The notes beneath the pieces were generated by a model. That model was given only the letters and a program-made list of their open reading frames with translations, made no database searches and was not told the origin of the DNA. Position numbers and translations under genes: made by a program. This document shows positions 24,848-32,520 of a stretch of DNA of 64,000 nt, in pieces; the stretch's first letter is position 1, and every line of letters begins with the position of its first letter. Source of the DNA: Oscillospiraceae bacterium. Its GTDB lineage: Bacteria > Bacillota > Clostridia > UMGS1840. The DNA is taken from assembly GCA_015068645.1 (NCBI GenBank), contig SVKD01000008.1, positions 40,448 to 104,447 of the forward strand, given 5' to 3'.

Positions 24848-25761
24848 TGAAAAAAGTATTGATCATAGTTATTTTGCTCTTTTTGTTGGCAGGGGGATTG
24901 TTTATTGGAGCTTATTTGCTTCCCAAGAAAGAAGTACCGGCAGAGCCCAAAGAAAAGATTGCTGCGGAGCCTGTCATCACGGAACCTGTTCCCACAGAAC
25001 CGCCGCCGAAAGAAAATTCTTTGCTGGCGTTGCAGGAAGAACTTCAAGTTCAGCTGGAAACCTTTGAGGGAGACTGGGCTATTTATGTGGAAAATTTATC
25101 TAATAATGATGCCATTGAAATCAATAATCAAAAGATGATTTCCGCCAGTTTGATTAAGCTTTTCGTGATGGGCGATGTTTTTGCGGAAATGAAGCAGGGA
25201 ACCATTTTACAAGAGCAGGTAACAACCAAGCTTCATCAGATGATCACCGTAAGTGATAACGAAGCCACCAATGACTTGGTTGGGATTTTAGGCGGCGGAA
25301 CCTACACCGATATGGAAGGAGAAGCTTTCCAAAAAGGGATGCAACACCTGAATTCCTACAGCCAATCATTAGGCTTTTCGGACACAGAACTGCAACGGGA
25401 TTTAAAAAATTCCCGTTCCAAACCCATTGTGCAGCAAAATTACACCTCCGTGGTGGATTGCGGCAAATTTTTAAGTGCACTGTATCGGAAAGAACTGGTT
25501 TCCGAAGAGGCTGATACCCAAATGATGGAACTCTTAAAACAGCAGACCCGCACTGGGAAAATCCCCCAAGGATTGCCTGAGGGAACTGTTTGTGCCAACA
25601 AAACCGGAGAACTGAGTACCGCAGAAAATGATGCAGCAGTTGTGTTCTCTCCCGGTGGGGATTATGTGATTTGTGTGATATCCAACAATGTTTCCGATAC
25701 TGCAGCAGCAAGGGAACACATTGTGGAGCTTTCCCGTTCGGTTTATGAGTATTTCAACTAA
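24844..25761 (+). CDS. Membrane-anchored class A beta-lactamase-like serine hydrolase
   Basis: 305 residues, starting within the previous stop (ATGA overlap). One N-terminal membrane helix (residues 3-22), a Glu/Pro spacer and an extracellular domain with all three motifs: S102-L-I-K105, S137-D-N and K253-T-G. A clear Glu166 equivalent is not evident (QQNYTS in the omega-loop region), so activity may be that of a DD-peptidase or esterase rather than an efficient beta-lactamase. Coupled translation with a catalytically degraded paralogue suggests a functional pair at the cell surface. Confidence 0.8.
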   Translation: MMKKVLIIVILLFLLAGGLFIGAYLLPKKEVPAEPKEKIAAEPVITEPVPTEPPPKENSLLALQEELQVQLETFEGDWAIYVENLSNNDAIEINNQKMISASLIKLFVMGDVFAEMKQGTILQEQVTTKLHQMITVSDNEATNDLVGILGGGTYTDMEGEAFQKGMQHLNSYSQSLGFSDTELQRDLKNSRSKPIVQQNYTSVVDCGKFLSALYRKELVSEEADTQMMELLKQQTRTGKIPQGLPEGTVCANKTGELSTAENDAAVVFSPGGDYVICVISNNVSDTAAAREHIVELSRSVYEYFN

Positions 25762-25789
25762 TTTGATAAAAAGAGCAGAAGAGGTATTT

Positions 25790-26593
25790 ATGATGAAAAA
25801 AATGCGAGTATTTTTAGTTTGTATGATGGCTCTTGTTATGCTTCTGACAGCTTGTTCCAAAGGTACCACTGATTCTGAGGATGCAAAAAAAAGCACCGAA
25901 AAGAATCCAAAAAGCACCGCAAAAGCGGAACCCACCCCGGCAGAAACTCAGGTTGATCCTGCCGCACAGCAGGGTGAAGTGGCTTTAGATTATGATGTGT
26001 CTGTGTATGATGAAGTGATTGCCGAAGTGAAAAATGTGCTCGCCTTACCTGCAGAAGAAGCAGCTCCCGAACATATGGATGCCATTCGTGAAATTGGTTT
26101 GGTTTATGAAGAGGAAGCAGAAACAATGCTTTGCTATCAGTATAAGGATGTGAATCAGGATCAGGTTCCGGAGCTTTTGATTGGTCTTTCTGCAGCAGGA
26201 GAAGACAACTATTTGCAAAACAGTATCTGTTGTGTTTACACCGTGGTAGAAGGAGCACCCAACTGTGTTCTTTACGGACATCCCAGATCTTCTTATTCCT
26301 TATTGTCAGACGGACACTTTGCAAATTTTGGTTCCGATGGGGAATATATCTTTTTTGGAGAATTTTATCTTTCTGCTGAAAACCAGATTCTCTGCAAAGA
26401 TTACTATTTCACTTATGAATCTCAGGGAAATGCAGAAACTATCAGCGTGTATCAAAATGCCACCGGGAATCCGGATGCGGCATCCTCAAACGTGCTTGAT
26501 ATGACCCAAGACGAATTCTACGAATTAGAAGAAGAACTGGCTTTAAGAACACTTCCTTTAACCGATGCAACCACATTTATTGAGTTTGAGTAA
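25790..26593 (+). CDS. Lipoprotein with EF-hand-like loop, function unknown
   Basis: 267 residues from the ATG at 25790, five bases after GAGG; an in-frame ATG at 25688 would overlap the previous gene and lacks a site. Lipobox LTAC, a Lys/Thr/Pro linker, then a domain with YKDVNQDQVPELLIG, resembling the D.N.DG.PELLI loop found in many clostridial secreted proteins, followed by beta strands. No specific family is assigned. Probably cotranscribed with the two serine-hydrolase-like genes (28-base gap). Confidence 0.75.
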   Translation: MMKKMRVFLVCMMALVMLLTACSKGTTDSEDAKKSTEKNPKSTAKAEPTPAETQVDPAAQQGEVALDYDVSVYDEVIAEVKNVLALPAEEAAPEHMDAIREIGLVYEEEAETMLCYQYKDVNQDQVPELLIGLSAAGEDNYLQNSICCVYTVVEGAPNCVLYGHPRSSYSLLSDGHFANFGSDGEYIFFGEFYLSAENQILCKDYYFTYESQGNAETISVYQNATGNPDAASSNVLDMTQDEFYELEEELALRTLPLTDATTFIEFE

Positions 26594-26605
26594 ACGAATC
26601 GTGGA

Positions 26606-26634
26606 TTGATTCTTTTGGTATTCTCTGCTAAAAT
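26606..26634 (+). promoter_or_regulatory. Promoter of the HTH-desulfoferrodoxin gene
   Basis: TTGATT (26606-26611), 17-base spacer, TAAAAT (26629-26634), ending 21 bases before the ATG. Confidence 0.65.
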
Positions 26635-26655
26635 AAGTATCAAGAGGTGACCAAA

Positions 26656-27249
26656 ATGAATTTATTAAAAACAGGTAACTTGATTGCTGCACTTCGTCGG
26701 GAACGTGGTAATACCCAGAAACAGGTGGCGGACAAGCTTGGTATTTCTCCCAAAACCATTTCCAAATGGGAACGGGGACAGGGATTCCCGGATGTTGTTT
26801 TTTTGCCCGCTCTTTCGGAACTTTTTGGGGTGGACATCAAAAAGCTTTTGGCAGGAGAATTACCCAAGACAAAAGCGGAGGCGGGAAATGTGAAAAGAAC
26901 GAAATTTTATGTGTGTGATGTGTGTGGTAATATTGTCACAGACTTAGGCGGCAGCAAAAATACCCAGGTGTTATGCTGCGGCAGAAGTTTGTTGCCGCTC
27001 ACGCCTCAGGCGGCGGATGCTTTGCACGAGCTTTGCTTTGAAACGGTGGAGGATGAGTATTATATCACTTTCTCTCATCCCATGATAAAAGAACATTATA
27101 TTTCCTTTGTTTCCTATGTCCGTTTTGACAGAGTGCTTACCGTAAAGCTTTATCCGGAGCAGGACGGCGCCCTGCGCTTTCCTGTTATGCGTGGCGGTAA
27201 ATTTTATTATTATTGCAATGAGCACGGTTTGTTTGAGTTAAAAAAGTAA
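26656..27249 (+). CDS. XRE-type regulator fused to a desulfoferrodoxin-like domain
   Basis: 197 residues from the ATG at 26656 (AAGAGG upstream); a GTG at 26647 overlaps that site. Residues 7-66 are an XRE helix-turn-helix (NTQKQVADKLGISPKTISKW). Residues 84-110 form a desulforedoxin-type iron site, C87-x2-C90 with C107-C108. Residues 120-197 resemble the superoxide reductase domain: H141 and H147 (HPMIKEHYISF) and C187/H190 (YCNEHGLF) are kept. The remaining His ligand (in EKHVP of superoxide reductases) appears to be Cys127 or absent. Known proteins of this architecture are plausible iron- or oxygen-sensing repressors; this is inference. PAS and rhodanese genes follow closely. Confidence 0.85.
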   Translation: MNLLKTGNLIAALRRERGNTQKQVADKLGISPKTISKWERGQGFPDVVFLPALSELFGVDIKKLLAGELPKTKAEAGNVKRTKFYVCDVCGNIVTDLGGSKNTQVLCCGRSLLPLTPQAADALHELCFETVEDEYYITFSHPMIKEHYISFVSYVRFDRVLTVKLYPEQDGALRFPVMRGGKFYYYCNEHGLFELKK

Positions 27250-27265
27250 CAACTGGAGAAAACTT

Positions 27266-27625
27266 ATGTTAAATCAACTTCTAAAAAGCGTGATTGAGCA
27301 AGACACGGCACCGGTGGTTGTTTGTGATACCGATTCGGTGATTGTGTATATGAATCCTGCGGCAATTCGTCAGTATCACAGAGATTTAACGGGGCAGAAT
27401 TTAAAGGATTGCCATAACCAAGAATCCAATCGAAAGATTGATGCGGTGCTGGACTGGTTTTTAAAGAGTAAGGACAATCATATCGTGTTTACCTATCATG
27501 ACCCCAAGAAAAACAAGGATGTATATATGGTGGCTCTTCGTGATGATGGAGGAGATTTCATCGGCTATTATGAAAAGCATGAGTATCGAAATAGAGAAAC
27601 GATGCCTCCGTATGATTTAAAGTAG
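27266..27625 (+). CDS. Stand-alone PAS-domain protein
   Basis: 119 residues; CTGGAG precedes the ATG, 16 bases after the HTH-desulfoferrodoxin gene. The whole protein is one PAS fold: TAPVVVCDTDSVIVYMNPAA, LTGQNLKDCHN, FLKSKDNHIVFTYHDPKKN, GDFIGYYEKHEY. There is no output domain, so it may sense a ligand or redox cue and act on a partner. Cotranscription with the redox-type regulator is likely. Confidence 0.8.
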   Translation: MLNQLLKSVIEQDTAPVVVCDTDSVIVYMNPAAIRQYHRDLTGQNLKDCHNQESNRKIDAVLDWFLKSKDNHIVFTYHDPKKNKDVYMVALRDDGGDFIGYYEKHEYRNRETMPPYDLK

Positions 27626-27634
27626 GTGTTTGGA

Positions 27635-28054
27635 ATGAAAAAAATATGGATTTTGTTGTCGGGTATTTTTGGTATTTTTTGTATCTTTCTTACCGCTTGC
27701 ACCAATCATACAGCTGATTTACCAAAAGAACAAGGAGAAAGCGTTATGTATGAACAAATTACACCCCAAAAGGCAAAAGAACTGATGAAAAACGAATCGG
27801 ATTATGTCATTTTAGACGTAAGAGAGCAAGACGAATTTGAGGAGGGACATATCGAAGGTGCCATTTTGATTCCGTATACCCAAATCAACGCCAAAGCGGA
27901 AGAAATCCTGCTTCAAAAAGATCAGTTGATTTTGGTCTATTGCCGTTCGGGACGTCGCAGTAAAATTGCTGCCGAAGCTTTAGTCAACTTAGGCTACACT
28001 AACGTGAAGGAATTTGGCGGTATTATCGACTGGCCTTATGATATCGTGAAATAA
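27635..28054 (+). CDS. Rhodanese-domain lipoprotein
   Basis: 139 residues from the ATG at 27635 (a GTG at 27626 abuts the previous stop). Lipobox LTAC with Cys at residue 22 anchors it outside the membrane. Residues 40-139 are a single rhodanese domain with DVREQDEFEEGHIEGA and the active-site loop C103-RSGRRS, six residues as in sulfurtransferases. Role: sulfur transfer or persulfide handling at the cell surface; substrate unknown. Last gene of the group; a terminator follows. Confidence 0.85.
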   Translation: MKKIWILLSGIFGIFCIFLTACTNHTADLPKEQGESVMYEQITPQKAKELMKNESDYVILDVREQDEFEEGHIEGAILIPYTQINAKAEEILLQKDQLILVYCRSGRRSKIAAEALVNLGYTNVKEFGGIIDWPYDIVK

Positions 28055-28086
28055 AAAAAGCACTTGCTATTGCAAGTGCTTTTTTT
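28055..28086 (+). terminator. Terminator after the rhodanese gene
   Basis: GCACTTGC (28060-28067), loop TATT, GCAAGTGC (28072-28079), then seven T residues. Confidence 0.9.
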
Positions 28087-28105
28087 ATGGCGGAGTGGGT
28101 GGGAT
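28086..28105 (-). repeat. Duplicated 3' end of tRNA-Ser
   Basis: Twenty bases are identical to the 3' acceptor end of tRNA-Ser (28280-28299), 194 bases away, in the same orientation. The 140 bases between this copy and the tRNA terminator hold no gene I can support. Confidence 0.7.
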
Positions 28106-28248
28106 ACTCTGCGCCACTTGATTTTTCGACCGCCCTTGGCGGTTAGCGAAAACTCTTCGCTGCTCGAGACTTCGCCGACCGATTGCTGTTGGCACTCGGC
28201 GGCTTCGACGAACCTAAGTGGGTTCTCATCGCCACCCTTTGCAAAAAG

Positions 28249-28279
28249 AAAAAACACCTGAATCAGCAGGTGTTTTCTT
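28249..28279 (-). terminator. Terminator of tRNA-Ser
   Basis: Minus strand AACACCTG, loop CTGATT, CAGGTGTTTTTT, directly after the encoded CCA. Confidence 0.8.
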
Positions 28280-28281
28280 TA

Positions 28282-28370
28282 TGGCGGAGTGGGTGGGATT
28301 CGAACCCACGTCCCTCAAGGGGCATCATGATTTCGAGTCATGTCCGTTATGACCACTTCGATACCACTCC
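28282..28370 (-). tRNA. tRNA-Ser (CGA)
   Basis: 89 bases including encoded CCA. The acceptor stem GGAGTGG pairs with CCACTCC; the anticodon stem CATGA/TCATG encloses CTCGAAA, giving anticodon CGA; a long variable arm (CCC-TTGA-GGG) and the T arm GTGGGTTCGAATCCCAC fit tRNA-Ser, which reads UCG. Confidence 0.9.
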
Positions 28371-28387
28371 CTATTAGAATCCTTCAT

Positions 28388-28416
28388 AGTTTACCAAATT
28401 TTTGATGGGTTGTCAA
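28388..28416 (-). promoter_or_regulatory. tRNA-Ser promoter
   Basis: Minus strand TTGACA (28411-28416), 17-base spacer, TAAACT (28388-28393). Confidence 0.8.
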
Positions 28417-28452
28417 GATGAATAAAGATTTTTTCTGTTTTTCTTGGCACCA

Positions 28453-28489
28453 AAAAAGGAACTGTATTTTTTGACACAATTCCTTTTTT
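28453..28489. terminator. Bidirectional terminator between csaB-like gene and tRNA-Ser
   Basis: AAAAAAGGAA and TTCCTTTTTTT flank a loop with inner TGT/ACA pairing. It can serve the minus-strand wall operon; the plus-strand T-run leads directly into repeat copy C. Confidence 0.7.
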
Positions 28490-28562
28490 ATTGTGAATAT
28501 AGCAAGATTTCGAGATACCCGACCGCAATCCTCGATTGCGTTATCGGGGCGGGTTCGTATTT
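28484..28562 (+). repeat. Terminator-associated hairpin repeat, copy C
   Basis: Same plan as copies A and B: T-run, ATTGTGAATA, ACCCGACC, GCAATC-CTC-GATTGC, CGGGTTCGTATT. It differs at several positions, including the loop (TTT to CTC), while the inner stem is unchanged. The stop codon of the csaB-like gene lies in its end, as the TIGR04076-like stop does in copy B. Confidence 0.75.
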
Positions 28563-30768
28563 ACTCTTTTGATTCCAGCAGTTTCACCACGTAATCAAGA
28601 TTCACTTTGTTGAGTTCTCTTAACTCGTGCAAGCGGATTGCCAAATCGGTGCGTAGAGTTTGTCGGTTGGCAAGAATTCGTTCTGCTTTGGCGGTAAAAC
28701 TCATTTTGGTAAATTCCAAAAGTCCCATATAGGTGTCCTGCCCGAAATATTTCATCACACTTTCCACCTTGGGGTCATACGCCAAGCCGATGGAGGGCAC
28801 GTTTGCGGCGAAAGCATAAATTAAAAGATGAAGTCTCATTCCCACGGCAAACAGTGCATTTTGTGCCAACCCGATGCAGGCATCTGCCGACAGGCGTTTG
28901 GTAATGCAGACGGAGTTGGTCAGTTTTGCGTATTTTTGGTTAATGGCGTTATCCTGAGGAGATTGCATAGACACAAACAAAAGCTCACAGTTGTGTTTTT
29001 GCTTCAATTCTTTTAAGGCATCCAGCAGCTCTGCTTCAAAGAGTGGGATGGTTTTCCACTCTCTCAAAGACACAAGTACATAAGGTTCTCCGATTAGCTG
29101 ATGACGGTACAGCAGAGAATCTGCCTGTTCGTTATCAATTTCGGTCAATGCCAGAACAGGGTCGCAAGTAACAGCAATTTTGGGGGAGATGATACTCAGT
29201 TCGTTTAACAGTTCTCTGGAATCTTCTTCCCGAAGGGTAATCACATCTATCTGATTTAACACGTTTTTGGTACGTTTTAAATTCTTAGGTTTCTGCACGG
29301 GACCGATACCGTTGGCATACAGCATTACCTTATTGTTTTGCTTTTTAGCCATACGAATCAGGGACAGATAATATAGCAGAGATTTGGTGGAGGTAACATC
29401 CTGGATGATACTTCCGCCACCTGAAATAAATAAGCGGGATTCTTTTAATACCTTACGGATTGCAAGCAGATTCCAGCGGTTGACCGCATTAACCTGATAA
29501 TTTCGTTTGGTATCCGCAGGACGGTTGGACAAAATAGTAATCCCGATATCAGGGTCATAGGAACGGATATCTTTTATAATCATCCGTAAGATGGCATCGT
29601 CTCCGGAGTTCTGGAAACCATAGTAACCGGAAAGCACGATGTCGCTTCGTTTCATTTCATAAGCAAGTTGCTGATATACATTTAAGGCGTCTTCGGTCAT
29701 CCGTTTGGCGGAATATTCGGTTAAGACTAACTTCTGCAAACGGGAAACCAACTCGTCTTTTTGCGATTTTTCCATGCGGTAGGCATCACAAACGGCTTTG
29801 GCTACCACATCTTCGGTAGGTGCTTTTAAGCCGCGGCAGGTAAAGTTTGCGGAGCGTAGATCGGAAAAGTCTTTGGGATTCAGTACGCCGTGATGACCGT
29901 AACTTCCGGTTAATACCACGATTTTTCCTGCTGCCATTGCTTCCAGTGCTGCACGGGAAATTCCCACAAACACATCTGCCAATGCCACAATTTTATTCAC
30001 GTCGTTTCGTTTGCCTGCCATAATGACGGTGCGGTTTTTGGTGGAGCGGTTCACTTCTTCTGCCATTTGAGACAGTTCTTCGTAAGCATCACCGTCTCCC
30101 ACGATGATAATCTGCACGTCACGCAGTTTTTTATTGAGTTCTTCGGCTTGTTTTACCAGCATATAGGCACTGTCACAGTTGCCTTTTTCCAAACGGCACA
30201 CACAAACAATTTTTTTGGTACCTTCTTTGATACCTAGTTCACTCATCAGAGTGGGGTCAGGTTCTATCCCCACAAATTCATCCGGATTGATACCGTTGAC
30301 AGTGATGGTGATGTCTTTTGCTTGCATATGGCTGTTGCGGATCAGGTGACGTTTTAAGTCATCAGATACCACCAGACATTTATCTCCCCAAACGGTAAAT
30401 TTTTTCACAAACGTATTTTTTGTGAAAGCAAAATGCAGGGTAGACACAAATCCAAACTGCAGTTTTTTCTTCAGCATATGTATAATCAGATTGGGAATTC
30501 TGGCGTGGGAGTGCACGATATCGAATTTTTCTTTTTGAATCAGTTCTTTCAGCGTTTGATAAGAGGTGAGAATGTTTTTAGGAGATTTGGAAGATAAGGG
30601 AGCATAAGTATGCTTAATTCCGCATGTTTCCAGTTCCTCTGCAAAAATACCGCCTTCGGATATCACCTGAACTTCATGGCCTTCTGCCACTAAGCCTTTC
30701 GCCAATTCCAGAATATGGGTTTCAGCACCGCCGATATCCATTTTCATAGCTGCCAGTAATATTTTCAT
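28561..30768 (-). CDS. csaB: Fusion of GT4 glycosyltransferase and CsaB-type polysaccharide pyruvyl transferase
   Basis: 735 residues. Residues 1-370 are a GT-B glycosyltransferase family 4 enzyme (MKMDIGGAETHILELAKGL; VCRLEKGN; VGDGDAYEEL; VGISRAALEAMAAGKIVV). Residues about 372-735 match CsaB (VLSGYYGFQNSGDDAILRMI, LFISGGGSIIQDVTS, YANGIGPV, RLHLLIYAFAANVPSIGLAYD). CsaB adds pyruvate ketals to secondary wall polymer, the ligand for SLH domains; three proteins with SLH or SLH-like repeats are encoded nearby. CsaB is usually a separate protein, so the fusion may join sugar addition and pyruvylation in polymer synthesis. Last gene of the minus-strand wall operon. The ribosome binding site is weak, so coupling to upstream translation is likely. 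Confidence 0.85.
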   Translation of the reverse strand: MKILLAAMKMDIGGAETHILELAKGLVAEGHEVQVISEGGIFAEELETCGIKHTYAPLSSKSPKNILTSYQTLKELIQKEKFDIVHSHARIPNLIIHMLKKKLQFGFVSTLHFAFTKNTFVKKFTVWGDKCLVVSDDLKRHLIRNSHMQAKDITITVNGINPDEFVGIEPDPTLMSELGIKEGTKKIVCVCRLEKGNCDSAYMLVKQAEELNKKLRDVQIIIVGDGDAYEELSQMAEEVNRSTKNRTVIMAGKRNDVNKIVALADVFVGISRAALEAMAAGKIVVLTGSYGHHGVLNPKDFSDLRSANFTCRGLKAPTEDVVAKAVCDAYRMEKSQKDELVSRLQKLVLTEYSAKRMTEDALNVYQQLAYEMKRSDIVLSGYYGFQNSGDDAILRMIIKDIRSYDPDIGITILSNRPADTKRNYQVNAVNRWNLLAIRKVLKESRLFISGGGSIIQDVTSTKSLLYYLSLIRMAKKQNNKVMLYANGIGPVQKPKNLKRTKNVLNQIDVITLREEDSRELLNELSIISPKIAVTCDPVLALTEIDNEQADSLLYRHQLIGEPYVLVSLREWKTIPLFEAELLDALKELKQKHNCELLFVSMQSPQDNAINQKYAKLTNSVCITKRLSADACIGLAQNALFAVGMRLHLLIYAFAANVPSIGLAYDPKVESVMKYFGQDTYMGLLEFTKMSFTAKAERILANRQTLRTDLAIRLHELRELNKVNLDYVVKLLESKE

Positions 30769-30801
30769 TGGGAGAATTCACCGCCGTTCTATCGTGTAAT
30801 G

Positions 30802-31440
30802 TTATGATGCGAAGCCGTTTCCGTCTTCGTCGTAAAATCCGAGTCGGGTTGCTAAAAATGCGGTGATGTTAATACCGCTATCCAGCATCGCTTTCTTTAA
30901 CAGTAAGGGATTTAAGGTTTTTTCGTTTCCGCAGGCACAGTTTAATGATAAATGAATGCCATCCTCGGTGTTTTTTAATTCATAGCGGAATATCAACTCT
31001 TTTAAATCAATGGTTTTGGTTTTTCCTTTGGAAAATTTTTCAAAAGGGATCGTTTCTTGCGCTAAGAATTCACGAATTTTTTCGCCATCTTCGGTGCGAA
31101 TGGTAATTTCGTAATCCGCATTGGTGGTCAGGTTGAATTTTTTCAAGTTTTCGGTGTAAATTTCCACGGGCACAATCCCTTCGGGACTTGCCAAACGGAG
31201 CTTTTCTTTCACTTCGCCGAAGGAGAGGGAATCGGTTTTTAATTCGAAATCCAAAAATTCTTGTTTTCCCACAATGCCTAAGGGCAGGGGATTGGCAATG
31301 TTTAACACCATATGCGGATTAAATCCCTCGGAGTATTTTAGAGGAAGACCGGTGCGTTTTAAAATTTTCTGCACTGCCTTCATCAAATCCAGATGGGATA
31401 TGTATGGCATATTCTTTTCAAACTGTAATCTGATTTTCAT
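30802..31440 (-). CDS. TIGR03936/DUF2344 radical-SAM-associated protein
   Basis: 212 residues. IRLQFEKNMPYISHLDLMKA, RTGLPLKYSEGFNPHM and LPLGIVGKQEFLDFEL match the DUF2344 family, normally fused to or next to a radical SAM protein and often near ribonuclease G and ribosomal protein genes. Here no radical SAM partner is in view; the gene lies between femAB and the GT4/csaB gene in the wall operon. Function not established. Confidence 0.8.
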   Translation of the reverse strand: MKIRLQFEKNMPYISHLDLMKAVQKILKRTGLPLKYSEGFNPHMVLNIANPLPLGIVGKQEFLDFELKTDSLSFGEVKEKLRLASPEGIVPVEIYTENLKKFNLTTNADYEITIRTEDGEKIREFLAQETIPFEKFSKGKTKTIDLKELIFRYELKNTEDGIHLSLNCACGNEKTLNPLLLKKAMLDSGINITAFLATRLGFYDEDGNGFAS

Positions 31441-31458
31441 AAGTTAGTTCCTTACTGC

Positions 31459-32520
31459 TTATTTGTTTTTGTTTTTGCGAAGATAACGTTTTCTTCTCAG
31501 TTCTCTGAAAATCTGTTCTCCACGGTGAACAGCCCAGTTGATAAAGGGAGAGAACACAATTTCGGCTTCCCCTAAAAATTCAGTGTATTCACCGTTGAAT
31601 CCTCTTTTGAAGCGGACTAAGCCATACAGCGGATGATCTTCGGGGACGTCTCCGGGCACACCGCGGAAGTCATAGATATCGCATCCTTTTTCAATAGACC
31701 AGCGGATCATTTCCCACTGGAGCTGATAGTTTGGCATCACGTTACGGTAAGCATTGCCGGATGCACCGTATAAGTACCAAACCTTATTACCGTAGTAGAT
31801 AGCAAGGGTACCCGCAATGGGTTTTCCTTCGTAATCTGCCATATACAGACGGGCATTATCACCGTATACTTCCAGCATTTTTTCAAAGTAGGAAGCAGGA
31901 CGTACCACAAATTCGTCACGAAGACCGGTTTCTTCCATCAGTCGTTGGAAATCGTTGATATCTTCTTTTCCGCCCAGACGAACGGTTACGCCTTTTTTCA
32001 CGGAAAGTCGGACATTATAACGGGTTTTGGATTGGAAATTATTAAAAATTTCTTCTTCAGTTTTACCGGAAACATCCAGACGGAATACGAAGCAAGGCTG
32101 AATTCCATCGAAGGTCTGGCTTCCGGGCGTGATTTTAAAGCCGGCATTTTTCAGATTCTGTTTAAACACTTCGTTATCGCTTTTCACATCGGGATCAGCT
32201 TTAAACACATAAGCTTTGTGTTTTTTTGCAAGCTTTTTGATGCCGTCGTAAAGTTCTTTTAAGGTTTCTTTATCATCCAAGTCACAAACGGGACCTCTGG
32301 GAGAGTACATGATGGTTCTTTTGATCACAGGAACAGGACGGATCAATACGCTCATAGAGCCTTTGATTTTGTTGTTTTTATCCGTGCAGATTAAAATCAC
32401 GTTTTTCCATTCCGGTTTCATCTGTGCCCAAAGTACAGACTGCATAAAATGTCCTTTGGGATGATTTTTGTTAAATTCCTCGTATTCTTCGTATCTATCT
32501 TTTGTGAGTTCGGTTACCAT
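31459..32520 (-). CDS. FemAB-family peptidoglycan bridge aminoacyltransferase
   Basis: 353 residues. It starts inside the 3' end of gatD (26-base overlap), so it is probably translationally coupled. Two GNAT-like subdomains: HFMQSVLWAQMKPEW and MYSPRGPVCDLDD in the first, NFQSKTRYNVRLSVKKGV and GTLAIYYGNKVWYLYGASG in the second, and the C-terminal YDFRGVPGD...GLVRFKRGFNG block typical of FemX/FemAB. These enzymes move amino acids from aminoacyl-tRNA to the lipid II stem peptide. The amino acid added here is unknown. Confidence 0.9.
   Translation of the reverse strand: MVTELTKDRYEEYEEFNKNHPKGHFMQSVLWAQMKPEWKNVILICTDKNNKIKGSMSVLIRPVPVIKRTIMYSPRGPVCDLDDKETLKELYDGIKKLAKKHKAYVFKADPDVKSDNEVFKQNLKNAGFKITPGSQTFDGIQPCFVFRLDVSGKTEEEIFNNFQSKTRYNVRLSVKKGVTVRLGGKEDINDFQRLMEETGLRDEFVVRPASYFEKMLEVYGDNARLYMADYEGKPIAGTLAIYYGNKVWYLYGASGNAYRNVMPNYQLQWEMIRWSIEKGCDIYDFRGVPGDVPEDHPLYGLVRFKRGFNGEYTEFLGEAEIVFSPFINWAVHRGEQIFRELRRKRYLRKNKNK

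Noticed and set aside
28036..28377. Short ORFs on both strands around tRNA-Ser
   Set aside because: They overlap the terminator, the tRNA and its partial copy, and have no ribosome binding site or family resemblance.
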